Part shown: piece after piece, positions 53,784 to 62,780 of the stretch
Layout: each line of letters starts with the position of its first letter
How positions within the stretch are numbered: position 1 is the stretch's first letter
Origin: G020354785 sp964521285
GTDB taxonomy: Bacteria > Bacteroidota > Bacteroidia > Bacteroidales > UBA10428
Reading direction: 5' to 3'
Assembly (NCBI GenBank): GCA_964521285.1
Contig: CAZFQS010000018.1
Span: 8,767 to 72,766 of the forward strand
Length of the DNA: 64,000 bases
Program-made: the position numbers and the translations under genes
The notes under the pieces: generated by a model
Databases searched by the model: none
Told to the model about the DNA's origin: nothing
The model's input: the letters and a program-made list of their open reading frames with translations, nothing else

Positions 53784-54341
53784 ATGGCAAAAGTAGCTCG
53801 TCAAATTGTTGAAAAATCAGGTGTCGATTTAGATAAGCTGATTAAATTACTGGTCAAGAATGCATCTGCAGAATTGACAACATACTATTATTATACTATC
53901 CTGAGGGTTAACCTGATAGGATTGGAAGGTGAAGGTCTTAAAACAATTGCAGAAGATGCAAGAATTGAAGACCGTAATCACTTTGAGGCCCTGGTCCCAC
54001 GAATATATGAGCTGGGAGGTGAATTACCCAAAAGCATGAATGAATTTCACGATATTTCAGCATGTCCGCCTGCTCATCTTCCTGGTGATCCAACCAATGT
54101 TCAGGAAATACTAAAAGTACTGGTGGATGCTGAACGTTGTGCTGTCAGGGGGTACAATGAAATATGTAATATGACACATGGCAAAGACCACAGGACTTAT
54201 GAACTGGCTCTGGCTATTCTTAATGAAGAAATACAGCACGAGGCGTGGTTCTCTGAGTTTCTGGGAGAAGGCCCTTCCGGTCACTTGCAGAGACCTGCTG
54301 ATGTTAAATCCCCATATGTCGGAAAATACCTTAACAGCTAG
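53784..54341 (+). CDS. Dps-like thioferritin (DpsL)
   Basis: A 185-residue four-helix iron-storage/peroxide-detoxifying protein, started at the ATG at 53784. Di-iron ligands are seen in E30 (SAELTTYYYY), the EDRNHFE segment (62-68), E117 and E149/H152 (EEIQHE). Cysteines C94 (ISACPPAH) and C119 (AERCAVRGY) are 25 residues apart, the spacing of the cysteine pair that distinguishes DpsL/thioferritins from ordinary Dps. It uses peroxide to oxidise Fe(II) and stores the product. It is divergent from oxyR and ends in a strong terminator. Confidence 0.88.
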   Translation: MAKVARQIVEKSGVDLDKLIKLLVKNASAELTTYYYYTILRVNLIGLEGEGLKTIAEDARIEDRNHFEALVPRIYELGGELPKSMNEFHDISACPPAHLPGDPTNVQEILKVLVDAERCAVRGYNEICNMTHGKDHRTYELALAILNEEIQHEAWFSEFLGEGPSGHLQRPADVKSPYVGKYLNS

Positions 54342-54346
54342 TTTTT

Positions 54347-54382
54347 AAAGAAAGGCTGTCTCAAAAGGACAGCCTTTCTTTT
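54347..54382 (+). terminator. Rho-independent terminator after the DpsL gene
   Basis: Stem AAAGAAAGGCTGTC (54347-54360), loop TCAAAAG, GACAGCCTTTCTTT (54368-54381): 14 perfect pairs followed by T. The arms make it active in both directions, so it may also serve the leftward epimerase gene. Confidence 0.92.
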
Positions 54383-54452
54383 ATAAGAATACCGGAACGC
54401 ATCAATATAAAATAAAGGCTGATCCTATACTAAATCCATAACTTCATATTAA

Positions 54453-55655
54453 TTAACCTTTCAACCGGTTTATTACCTCTATGCATGTTCTTGAATTATG
54501 GTAAGGGCATTTCCAGAAGCCTGCTTTTTCATCTTCCCTGTAAGGCATACCCTTAATATTTACTTTCCAGAACCATTCTCCGTGTTTATGATCGATGATA
54601 AAGGAATTTATAAATTTCCATAGTTCCAGTGCCTTCTCAAGATAATAATTGTTATTAGTGATTTGATATGCATTGACAAGCCCAACCATACCTTCTGCCT
54701 GCACCCACCAGTGTTTATCAGCATCCAGGTCATATGAGTCAGGGTTTCTTTCACAAAAAATTCCTCCGTCAGGATCAAAACCTTCATTAATCACTGTGTC
54801 TGTCATTTTCACAGCGATATTCCTCGTTTCATTAATAAGCCCGGGATCACTAATAACTTCAGCCGCTTCAGTGAAAAGCCAGGAGAATTCAATATCATGT
54901 CCAAATGAGATAATGTTGTCTGTTAATTCCCATTTTTCATTAAAAAAAAGATTGAGGTGATAATGGTCATTAACAAAATGGCTGATAAATACATTAATTA
55001 TTTTCTTCAATGAGTTGTATAGCTGTTTTTCCGGCCATATCCTGTATAAATTTGTATATGCTTCGAGAACATGCAGGTGAGTGTTCATTGTCTTTTTTGC
55101 ATTTCTGTCTTTTTCACTCAGACGAACATCATCCAGATCATCCCAGTCCTCACTGAAAGCTTCAATATACCCGTCGTATTGTGAATCGTAACTGTACTTT
55201 TCTATAAGATAATAGATTTCTTTTGCCAGGTCCAGTACTTCAGTTTTTCTGTTCATCATGTAGTATTCTGCCAATGCATATATCGCAAAAGCCTGTGCAT
55301 ATACCTGTTTTTTCTTTACTAAAGGTGTTCCTTTGTAATCAAGTTCCCAGAATACACCTCCATATTGGTAATCAATAAATTTTTCTTTAAGGTAGCTATA
55401 AGCCAGGTCTGCTAATTTACTGTACCAGGGGTCTTTAAGAAATCTGGCTGCTGCAGAAAAGGTCCATAATATTCTTGTGTTAAGGATTATGCCCTTGCTG
55501 GCTTTTTTATTTACTTTGTTATTTGAGCTGATATAACCTGCAAATCCTCCATATTCAACATCAACAGCATTCTTTATCCAGTACTCAAGGATATTTTCTT
55601 TAAGGACTTTCAGCAAATCGTTTTTTAATGATTCAATATTGGTATCTGCTAACAT
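54453..55655 (-). CDS. Cellobiose 2-epimerase
   Basis: A 400-residue (alpha/alpha)6-barrel epimerase of the AGE superfamily that converts the reducing-end glucose/mannose of beta-1,4 disaccharides. Family segments are EYGGFAGYISSNNKVNKKASKGIILNTRILWTFSAAAR, YGGVFWELDYKGTP, KQVYAQAFAIYALAEYY, KTMNTHLHVLEAYTNLYR and the catalytic histidines in SFGHDIEFSWL and KCPYHNSRTCIEV, plus DKHWWVQAEGMVG. It follows the GH130 gene by 30 bp; together they turn mannobiose into mannosylglucose and then mannose 1-phosphate plus glucose. Confidence 0.92.
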   Translation of the reverse strand: MLADTNIESLKNDLLKVLKENILEYWIKNAVDVEYGGFAGYISSNNKVNKKASKGIILNTRILWTFSAAARFLKDPWYSKLADLAYSYLKEKFIDYQYGGVFWELDYKGTPLVKKKQVYAQAFAIYALAEYYMMNRKTEVLDLAKEIYYLIEKYSYDSQYDGYIEAFSEDWDDLDDVRLSEKDRNAKKTMNTHLHVLEAYTNLYRIWPEKQLYNSLKKIINVFISHFVNDHYHLNLFFNEKWELTDNIISFGHDIEFSWLFTEAAEVISDPGLINETRNIAVKMTDTVINEGFDPDGGIFCERNPDSYDLDADKHWWVQAEGMVGLVNAYQITNNNYYLEKALELWKFINSFIIDHKHGEWFWKVNIKGMPYREDEKAGFWKCPYHNSRTCIEVINRLKG

Positions 55656-55685
55656 TAACTACAGGTTTCTATTTGAGAGAGTATT

Positions 55686-56861
55686 TTAATTTTTTTTATA
55701 CAGGTTTATATTTTTATCTATCAGATTATTGATATTTTCAACAGATTTCCCTGTCCGAAAGCCGTCAGGCGGGGTGTTTTCAACATAATCGACAAGCCGT
55801 TCAATACTGGATTCTGCAACGTGCATCCTTGTATCTGATGAAGCATAATAAATATAAACTGTACCATTATCATCCCTGATCCATCCATTTGAGAAAAGTA
55901 CATTTGATACATCACCGACACGCTCTTCATCAACGGGAGCCATAAAATATCCTGCCGGAAAATAAATTATTTTTGAAATGTCTTTTAAACCGGTCATAAA
56001 CATATACAAGACATACCTTAATCCTGCAGCAGTATTTCTAACTCCGTGAGCCAGATGAAGCCATCCCTCATTTGTTTTTACGGGTGGAGGGCCCAAACCA
56101 TTTTTAAGCTCATAGACAGTATGATAGGCTTTTTCGTTAATAATAACTTCATTTTTAACTACAGGATTTTCCATATTTTCTATATACCCCAGTCCGATCC
56201 CCCCTCCGCTACCTACATTTATAAATCCTTCCTGGGGCCTTGTATATATAGCATATTTTTTATTGATAAATTCAGGATGAAGTACAACATTTCTTTGTTG
56301 CCCGGTAGCAGAAACAAGATCGGGCAGCCTTTCCCATTTCTTAAGATCCCTTGTCCTTACTATTCCTGCCTTTGCAATGGCTGAACTTGTATCTCCCTCA
56401 GGAGCTTCAGGATCCTTCCTTTCCGTACAAAATATACCGTATATATATCCGTCTTCATGCATGGTTAGTCTCATGTCATATACATTAATATCGGGATCTT
56501 CAGTTTCAGGCATCGTTATGGGCCTCTCCCAGAAACGGAAATTATCTGTAGCATTCGGACTTTCAGCAACGGCAAAATAAGACTTCCTGTCCCAGCCTTC
56601 AACTCTCACTATAAGAATATATTTGTTTTTTAATTTGATGGCTCCGGCATTGAAAGTTGAATTTACTCCTATACGCTCCATGCAATAGGGATTTGTTTCC
56701 GGATTTAAGTCATATCTCCAGTGCAGGGGAACATGACCGGCGGTAAGAACCGGATATTTATATCTTTCATATATTCCGTTATAATCCTTTTGTTTCTCAT
56801 TTTTCCTTTTTATTAAAGCTTCAAATTGACGTTCCAGTAATTTAAGTCTTTTTTTATTCAT
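55686..56861 (-). CDS. GH130 4-O-beta-D-mannosyl-D-glucose phosphorylase
   Basis: A 391-residue cytoplasmic phosphorylase with the five-bladed GH130 propeller. Subfamily-1-like features are YPVLTAGHVPLHWRYDLNPETNPYCMERIGVNSTFNAGAI, the catalytic Asp in INVYDMRLTMHEDGYIYG, RQEGFINVGSGGGIGLGY-type phosphate-binding residues (TRPQEGFIN), AYHTVYELKNGLGPPP and GWLHLAHGVRNTAAGLRYVLY. The adjacent cellobiose 2-epimerase supports the mannosylglucose reaction seen in Bacteroides fragilis and Ruminococcus mannan pathways. No mannanase or transporter is in the window. Confidence 0.9.
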   Translation of the reverse strand: MNKKRLKLLERQFEALIKRKNEKQKDYNGIYERYKYPVLTAGHVPLHWRYDLNPETNPYCMERIGVNSTFNAGAIKLKNKYILIVRVEGWDRKSYFAVAESPNATDNFRFWERPITMPETEDPDINVYDMRLTMHEDGYIYGIFCTERKDPEAPEGDTSSAIAKAGIVRTRDLKKWERLPDLVSATGQQRNVVLHPEFINKKYAIYTRPQEGFINVGSGGGIGLGYIENMENPVVKNEVIINEKAYHTVYELKNGLGPPPVKTNEGWLHLAHGVRNTAAGLRYVLYMFMTGLKDISKIIYFPAGYFMAPVDEERVGDVSNVLFSNGWIRDDNGTVYIYYASSDTRMHVAESSIERLVDYVENTPPDGFRTGKSVENINNLIDKNINLYKKN

Positions 56862-57043
56862 GGGGACGATTATATTTTTATTGTTTGACTTTTTCCAGGA
56901 TTATTGTTTAAAGTCTATTTATTCTTTAATTTCGGTTTATAATTAAAAAATATACAATGATAGTATATTTAAAAAATTTGTGAACATTTTTTTTATTAAA
57001 TTGCCGCAGGAACTTTAATAATAATATATTCTTGGTTACGGTT

Positions 57044-58363
57044 ATGAAATCTTTAAATATTGCAATATTAGGTTGTGGTAAAGTCGGGGGAGGAGTAGCC
57101 CAAATCCTGACAGAACTTAAAGAAGAATTATCAGCAAGGGCATCATGCAATATAGAACTAAAAAAAATTGTTGAGCTTAATCCGGAAAGCACATTAAAAA
57201 AATTTGACCTGCCATTAAATTTATTTTGTGGTGGAGGAAAAAATTTAACAAGACAGGAAGCAGTTAAATATATAGATGAAATAACAGGCTCGGATGAAAT
57301 TGATCTTGTTGTGGAGACAATCGGAGGCAGTGATGATTTTATATACAATACTGCTATCAGCATATGTAAATCCAAAAAACATCTTGTTACTGCCAATAAA
57401 GCTTTACTGGCAGAACGTGGGAAGGGAATATTCGATGCAGCAAGGGATAATAAGGTGATAGTTGGTTATGAAGCTTCGGTATGTGCTGCAATTCCAATTG
57501 TTAAAACATTAAAAGAAAGTTTTACCGGGGACAGTATTATATCAATATCCGGTATTATGAACGGTACATGCAATTATATACTGTCAATGATGCAGAATGA
57601 AAATCTGGAATTTAAAGAAGCATTAAGGCTGGCGCAGGAAGAGGGCTATGCCGAAGCCGATCCTACCCTTGATGTTAATGGTTATGATGCTGGCCATAAG
57701 CTTATTATATTAACCAAACTTGCTTTTGGAATTGATATTTCAATGGATGAATTATCAGTTAAAGGGATTGATAATATTAATAAGGAAGATATTGGTTTTG
57801 CTGCTGAAATTGAAAGTAAAATAAAACTTATTTGTTATGCTAAAAAGGTTGATGGTAAAATTTATGCAACTGTCTGTCCAATGATGGTTAAGAAGAGTAA
57901 TTTTCTTTCTGAAGTCAATGGAGCCACTAATGCTGTCAGAGTTATAAATAAATACTCAGGAAGGCACATTCTTCTGGGAAGTGGAGCCGGCTCTTTGGAA
58001 ACAGCCAGTTCAATCGTTGCAGATATTGTTTTTATTGCCAGGTATGCTCAGAACATTCGAAATGATTTTAAAAAATCAGGTTCTGATTTTATGAGCGCCA
58101 AACATTTTGTATTTCCCTATATTGTTATTTTTAATACTGTAGATATTCCCGGTATAACAGGATTAGTTACAACTTCCATAGGAAATCAGGATATTAATAT
58201 AGATACTGTAGGCCATAACAGACATATTAAGGACAGAGCCTTATTCTCTGTTGCTACAATGCCCTGTACACTTCAGCAGATTGAGAAAGCCATTGGGGAG
58301 ATTAGAAAAAACAAGCCTGAAGTTTTATTGGATGAACCTAAAATTATGCCAATATTATACTAA
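57044..58363 (+). CDS. hom: Homoserine dehydrogenase with C-terminal ACT domain
   Basis: A 439-residue NAD(P)H enzyme reducing aspartate semialdehyde to homoserine for threonine and methionine synthesis. The ATG at 57044 places the Rossmann loop right at the start (LNIAILGCGKVGGGVAQIL); a TTG at 57032 would add four residues. Other signatures: LVVETIGGSDD, HLVTANKALLAERG, YEASVCAAIPIVKTL, ISGIMNGTCNYILSMM, EGYAEADPTLDVNGYDAGHKLIIL, and a C-terminal ACT domain (YIVIFNTVDIPGITGLVTTSIGNQDINIDTV) for feedback control. It is a stand-alone enzyme, not fused to aspartokinase. Confidence 0.95.
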   Translation: MKSLNIAILGCGKVGGGVAQILTELKEELSARASCNIELKKIVELNPESTLKKFDLPLNLFCGGGKNLTRQEAVKYIDEITGSDEIDLVVETIGGSDDFIYNTAISICKSKKHLVTANKALLAERGKGIFDAARDNKVIVGYEASVCAAIPIVKTLKESFTGDSIISISGIMNGTCNYILSMMQNENLEFKEALRLAQEEGYAEADPTLDVNGYDAGHKLIILTKLAFGIDISMDELSVKGIDNINKEDIGFAAEIESKIKLICYAKKVDGKIYATVCPMMVKKSNFLSEVNGATNAVRVINKYSGRHILLGSGAGSLETASSIVADIVFIARYAQNIRNDFKKSGSDFMSAKHFVFPYIVIFNTVDIPGITGLVTTSIGNQDINIDTVGHNRHIKDRALFSVATMPCTLQQIEKAIGEIRKNKPEVLLDEPKIMPILY

Positions 58364-58433
58364 AATGAGGATATTAAATTAAAGTATGCAAAAACTATAA
58401 CAACAAATAACGCCTTATTTAAGAATTAATTAA

Positions 58434-58463
58434 TTGATCCGCATTTTAAAATTTCTAAATTTG
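58434..58463 (+). promoter_or_regulatory. Bacteroidota-type promoter (TTG-N19-TAAATTTG) for the DUF2059-TonB unit
   Basis: TTG at 58434-58436 and TAAATTTG at 58456-58463 with a 19-bp spacer; the ATG at 58506 lies 42 nt beyond. Confidence 0.75.
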
Positions 58464-58505
58464 TCTTTATTAGAATCATAAATCACGAATCTAAAAACCA
58501 AAATC

Positions 58506-58976
58506 ATGAAAAAAGTCTTTATTATAGTCATATCCTGTTTACTTTTTGGCGGGATTATATCTGCTCAGACTAAAAAAGATGATATCAGGGAATTATTTAC
58601 GCTTCTTGACCCGGGCCAGATGATAGACAAAATTTTTGAAAACATGATAGATGTGTTTAAACATCATGGTAATACACAAATCAGCCATGAAGACCAGGAA
58701 GAATTTACTTCTTATCTGACTAAAGAAGTTAAAGCAATGACTGACAATCTGATAAATGAGCACATGTTGAATATATATGACAAGTATTTTACGCATGAAG
58801 AAATAAAGAATCTAATAAAGTTTTACAAAACCCCTACCGGCAAAAAAATGATAACCACTATGCCGGATATTCAGAAAGATATAATGACCATAATGATGAA
58901 TAAGCATATACCGGAGTTTCAGGAGAAAATACAGAAAAAGATGGAAGAACTAAACAGCCGGGAAGAAATGGAATAG
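58506..58976 (+). CDS. Exported DUF2059 protein
   Basis: A 156-residue helical protein with a signal peptide (MKKVFIIVISCLLFGGIISAQ). The second half shows the DUF2059 pattern: LINEHMLNIYDKYFTHEEIKNLIKFYKTPTGKKMITTMPDIQKDIM. Function is not known for the family. It is 38 bp upstream of a TonB-dependent receptor and shares its promoter, so a periplasmic helper role at the outer membrane is possible. Confidence 0.85.
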   Translation: MKKVFIIVISCLLFGGIISAQTKKDDIRELFTLLDPGQMIDKIFENMIDVFKHHGNTQISHEDQEEFTSYLTKEVKAMTDNLINEHMLNIYDKYFTHEEIKNLIKFYKTPTGKKMITTMPDIQKDIMTIMMNKHIPEFQEKIQKKMEELNSREEME

Positions 58977-59014
58977 GGCAGAAGAAAACTGATTAAAAAC
59001 TAAAACTACTTAAT

Positions 59015-61408
59015 ATGGTTAGGGTTACTATTTTATTTCATATTTGTCTGTTATTAACAGTACAAATATCATTTGCGGAATCTGATTATACCCAGACAAT
59101 CCGTGGCTGCGTTCTTGATAAAGACTCACATATGCCCTTAATAGGTGCAACCATAGTATTGCTGGATTCAACGCTAAATAAAGGAACAATAACAGATGTC
59201 GAAGGATATTATAAGCTTGAGAATGTCCCGGTTGGCAGGTGCGGGATCTCAGTATCATATATTGGTTACAAACCTGAGACATTCAATAATTTAATACTAA
59301 GATCAGGGAAAGAATTAATTCTGGATATTGTATTGGAAGAGAACATACAGTGGATGGATGAGGTAGTAATAAAGGCTTTTGCAGGGAAAGAGGATCCTCT
59401 CAATGATATGGCAGCTATTAGCGCCCGTTCTTTTACTGTCGAAGAGACAGAAAAATATGCCGGCAGCTGGGGTGACCCGGCCAGGATGGCTGCCAACTAT
59501 GCCGGTATATTTACTGCCGGAGATCAACGAAATGATATCATTATAAGAGGCAATTCGCCAATCGGATTAATATGGATGCTGGAAGGTATTCCTGTTCCCA
59601 ACCCCAACCATTTTGATGTGCTGGGATCAACAGGCGGTCCGGTAAGTATTTTAAATAACAACCTGCTTGCAAGATCTGATTTTTTTACGAGTGCCTTTCC
59701 TGCCGAATATGGAAACGGAATATCCGGAGTTTTTGATCTGAATATGAGAAATGGGAATAACCAGAAACGTGAATATCTGGCACAGCTTAGCTTTGGTGGC
59801 TTCGAACTTGGAGCGGAAGGCCCGTTTTCGAGAACTGGCAAAGCTTCATATCTGGTTAACTACAGGTATTCAATGTTAGGTCTTCTGGATAAGCTATTAT
59901 GGGTGGAAGCACTTCCTCATTACCAGGATTTATCCTTTAAGCTTAATTTTCCAACAAAGTCAGGTAGAATCTCTGTATTCGGACTTGGAGGGACAAGCTA
60001 TATTGATTTTATTGAAGAGGATACTATAAATTCAACAACAGAAATAAAACGTGAGTTCAAAGGAAGATCTTCATCTACTACAGGAATAATCGGACTGAAC
60101 CATGTTCATTTTTTTGGTGAAAAGACACGGATTATAAATAGTATAGCATTTACTACAAGACGTCCCGGAATGGAGGTAGATTCGCTGGAAAATGATGAAG
60201 AATCATTACAGCTGGGCAAGTATGAAAGTGTTGAGAATAAGTATTTGTTATCATCAAAACTCATCAGAAAATTCAATACAAAGAATACAGCAATCTTTGG
60301 TATCAGTTTTCAGAATTATTCTCTTTACCGGAAAATGGATGAATATGATACCTACCAGATAAGAAATGAAGAGAATTTAACATTAAGAGACAGCATTGCT
60401 TTGCGAGATCCGTATGAAATTGATATAGGTAATATGATTTTGTTACAGGCTTTTGTTAGCTGGCAGCACAGGTTTACAAACAATCTTACTGCCAATACAG
60501 GATTACATTATCAGAACTTTACCTATAATAACACCACATCTATTGAACCCAGGCTAAGCCTGAAATGGCAAATTTCAACAGGGCATTCAGTGAGTATGGG
60601 TTATGGATTGCATAGCCAGCTGCAGCCATTATTTTATTATTATAATGTTACAAGAACTGAAAGTTCAGGGCAGGATATATATAAAGAGACAAAGCGTTTT
60701 CTGGATTTTACCAAAAGTCATCAGTTGGTGGCAGGATATGACTGGTCTATCAGTACTAATTTAAGATTTAAATCTGAAGCATATTATCAGTATTTATTTA
60801 ACATACCTGTAGATAAACAGGATAAGTATTTTTCAATGGTAAATGTTGGCGCCGGATTTTATTTTCCAGATATGGATTTACTGGTAAATAAGGGAACCGG
60901 GGAAAATTATGGAATTGAATTTACACTGGAAAAATTCCTGAGTAATAATTACTATTTTTTAGTTACCACTTCATTATTTAATTCTACATATAAGCAAATA
61001 GACGGGGTAAAGCGAAATACAGCATATAATGGTAATTTTATTGTCAATGCTCTTGCCGGGTATGAAGTGCCGCTTGGGAAAAACAGATCCCTGGATTTTA
61101 ACTTTAAGGTTGTCTGGGCAGGTGGCAGGCGTGTAATTCCTGTTGATCCCTCAATTACCATTAATGATGAAAGACGTGATTATAGCCGTGCTTATGAAGA
61201 ACAGGTGCCGGATTATTTCAGAATTGACGGCCGAATAAGTATTATTCAACATAAGAAGAGATCAACTCATGAGTTTGCAATAGATCTTACTAACATTACA
61301 AATCATTTAAATGAGTACGACAGGTATTATAATAGTACCATAAATGAAGTGGAAGTAGAATACCAGCAAAAATTCTTCCCAATGGGCTTGTACAGGATAA
61401 ATTTTTGA
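59015..61408 (+). CDS. TonB-dependent outer-membrane receptor (non-SusC type)
   Basis: A 797-residue beta-barrel receptor. After a signal peptide (TILFHICLLLTVQISFA) comes a carboxypeptidase-regulatory-like domain (IRGCVLDKDSHMPLIGATIVLLDS ... GYYKLENVPVGRCGISVSYIGYKPE). A plug domain follows with RNDIIIRGNSPIGLIWMLEGIPVPNPNHF and AEYGNGISGVFDLNMRNG, and then a barrel ending in an aromatic residue (GLYRINF). No SusD partner is present, so it is not a typical glycan SusC; the ligand is unknown. It is downstream of the DUF2059 gene in one unit. Confidence 0.92.
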   Translation: MVRVTILFHICLLLTVQISFAESDYTQTIRGCVLDKDSHMPLIGATIVLLDSTLNKGTITDVEGYYKLENVPVGRCGISVSYIGYKPETFNNLILRSGKELILDIVLEENIQWMDEVVIKAFAGKEDPLNDMAAISARSFTVEETEKYAGSWGDPARMAANYAGIFTAGDQRNDIIIRGNSPIGLIWMLEGIPVPNPNHFDVLGSTGGPVSILNNNLLARSDFFTSAFPAEYGNGISGVFDLNMRNGNNQKREYLAQLSFGGFELGAEGPFSRTGKASYLVNYRYSMLGLLDKLLWVEALPHYQDLSFKLNFPTKSGRISVFGLGGTSYIDFIEEDTINSTTEIKREFKGRSSSTTGIIGLNHVHFFGEKTRIINSIAFTTRRPGMEVDSLENDEESLQLGKYESVENKYLLSSKLIRKFNTKNTAIFGISFQNYSLYRKMDEYDTYQIRNEENLTLRDSIALRDPYEIDIGNMILLQAFVSWQHRFTNNLTANTGLHYQNFTYNNTTSIEPRLSLKWQISTGHSVSMGYGLHSQLQPLFYYYNVTRTESSGQDIYKETKRFLDFTKSHQLVAGYDWSISTNLRFKSEAYYQYLFNIPVDKQDKYFSMVNVGAGFYFPDMDLLVNKGTGENYGIEFTLEKFLSNNYYFLVTTSLFNSTYKQIDGVKRNTAYNGNFIVNALAGYEVPLGKNRSLDFNFKVVWAGGRRVIPVDPSITINDERRDYSRAYEEQVPDYFRIDGRISIIQHKKRSTHEFAIDLTNITNHLNEYDRYYNSTINEVEVEYQQKFFPMGLYRINF

Positions 61409-61410
61409 TT

Positions 61411-61457
61411 GGGAGAGGGGAAAGCGCCCGGGGACAAGGGCGCTGTACAATTCTCCC
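61411..61457. repeat. Nested inverted repeat after the TonB receptor gene
   Basis: The inner stem AGCGCCC (61423-61429)/GGGCGCT (61438-61444) with loop GGGGACAA sits inside the outer stem GGGAGA (61411-61416)/TCTCCC (61452-61457). It begins 2 bp after the stop codon. There is no T-run. The minus strand contains ACAGCGCCCT as in the hairpin at 49097-49130. Confidence 0.6.
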
Positions 61458-61616
61458 TTAACCCTTAACAATCATTAAACAATTTATTCATCCGGTTGTT
61501 TCTATATTGAATTATGGAGTTAATCCTTTTAAGATCTTATTGCGTAATTCACATTTATATTGGCAATAATCAAAGCTCCCTAAAAATATAAATGTTAAAC
61601 TGTATTTAAGCTAATA

Positions 61617-61647
61617 TTTAAGAGTTGTAAAATTATTATTAAATTTG
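61617..61647 (+). promoter_or_regulatory. Probable promoter of the small secreted protein gene
   Basis: TAAATTTG at 61640-61647 fits the -7 box, with TTTA at 61617-61620 as an imperfect -33 element 19 bp upstream. The ATG at 61674 is 26 nt downstream. Confidence 0.45.
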
Positions 61648-61673
61648 CACCTGCATTTTATTAACATATATAT

Positions 61674-62183
61674 ATGAAAAGGTCATTTTATTTAGTATTA
61701 TTAATTGCATATTCTTTAATTTCATATGCTCAGGAGATATCCAATAATGGGAATAAGGCAGATTCTACAAAAGTTTATAAGTTTTGTTTCAGGTACTGTG
61801 TTGATGAAGAATCTCTTTGTTCAATAAATGATGAAGAGTTAACAGACCATCCGTTAGGGGATAATATTGCGCGGAAATTATATTTACTTAAGGAAACTTA
61901 TACATATATTGAACATCCTACACCAACATCACCCGGTGAAAAAACTATAATTACCAAGCCGAGTATATATAACTCATTGCAAAAACTCAACAGATACTAT
62001 AAGAAACAGGTAAAAGACGGAGATATGACAGAAGAGGAAGCAAGGATGAAACTTGGCCAGTATCTTGATATAGCTATTTCGGTTTTCATCGAGAATACAG
62101 AATCATTTGAAGATGAGTTAAGAAAGGCAAAAAAACCGGATGAAATTTCAGAAGTTTTCTCAATGGTTATGTTAAAGCAATGA
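61674..62183 (+). CDS. Small exported protein of unknown function
   Basis: A 169-residue protein with a signal peptide (MKRSFYLVLLIAYSLISYAQ). The mature part contains a paired-cysteine stretch (YKFCFRYCVDEESLCS) and a helical C-terminus (KLNRYYKKQVKDGDMTEEEARMKLGQYLDIAISVFIENTESFEDELRKAKK). No family recognised. It stands alone behind its own probable promoter. Confidence 0.75.
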   Translation: MKRSFYLVLLIAYSLISYAQEISNNGNKADSTKVYKFCFRYCVDEESLCSINDEELTDHPLGDNIARKLYLLKETYTYIEHPTPTSPGEKTIITKPSIYNSLQKLNRYYKKQVKDGDMTEEEARMKLGQYLDIAISVFIENTESFEDELRKAKKPDEISEVFSMVMLKQ

Positions 62184-62224
62184 TTTTGATATAATATGCT
62201 TTTTTAGATAAAAGGGGAGAGATC

Positions 62225-62506
62225 TTACTTGCGACGAGGACTTTTCCCTCTGTTTTTCTCTAATGCTCTGATATAGTAAGCTTTATATTTGATATAATGG
62301 GTCCCTTTTTCGAACTCCCAGTATACATTTCCTGCTTTATAAATTTTACCAACGCAGGCTTCAAATATTAATGTATAATTTATTCCTGTAATTCTTTCTG
62401 CTTCAATAATTGAGTTAAATCTCACACTTTTATCAGCAAAATACCCAATAACGGGCAAACTATATTTTTTTTGATTTCTCTTTTTTATTGTACCTATGTT
62501 CATCAT
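62225..62506 (-). CDS. Small NUMOD1-like DNA-binding protein
   Basis: A 93-residue basic protein. Residues 17-65 (LPVIGYFADKSVRFNSIIEAERITGINYTLIFEACVGKIYKAGNVYWEFE) follow the NUMOD1 pattern: a strand, S-x-x-EA helix, T/S-G-I turn, second helix, G-K and a final aromatic-rich strand. NUMOD1 modules usually sit beside homing endonuclease domains and bind DNA; here it is alone with no nuclease. The C-terminus is Lys/Arg-rich (ALEKNRGKSPRRK). Its cellular role is unknown. Confidence 0.7.
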   Translation of the reverse strand: MMNIGTIKKRNQKKYSLPVIGYFADKSVRFNSIIEAERITGINYTLIFEACVGKIYKAGNVYWEFEKGTHYIKYKAYYIRALEKNRGKSPRRK

Positions 62507-62780
62507 ACCGCAAAGCTATTATTAGCTTAAAACGAAAGCTAAATGTTAAACTTATAATCTACTTAATAAATATATATTGGTCTGATAAAGATAAATATTT
62601 TTTAATACTAATCAAATGTCTTTGTTAACATAAGGCTTGAAATAATGATCTGTTTAATAAACTGCAATGTTAAAAATTAAATTCAGCTGTTTTATTAGTT
62701 AAAATATTTAGTATTTTATATAAATTTTAATAATATTGTAGCATTTAGTAACTGAATTTTTGTAAATAAATATTGTCACT

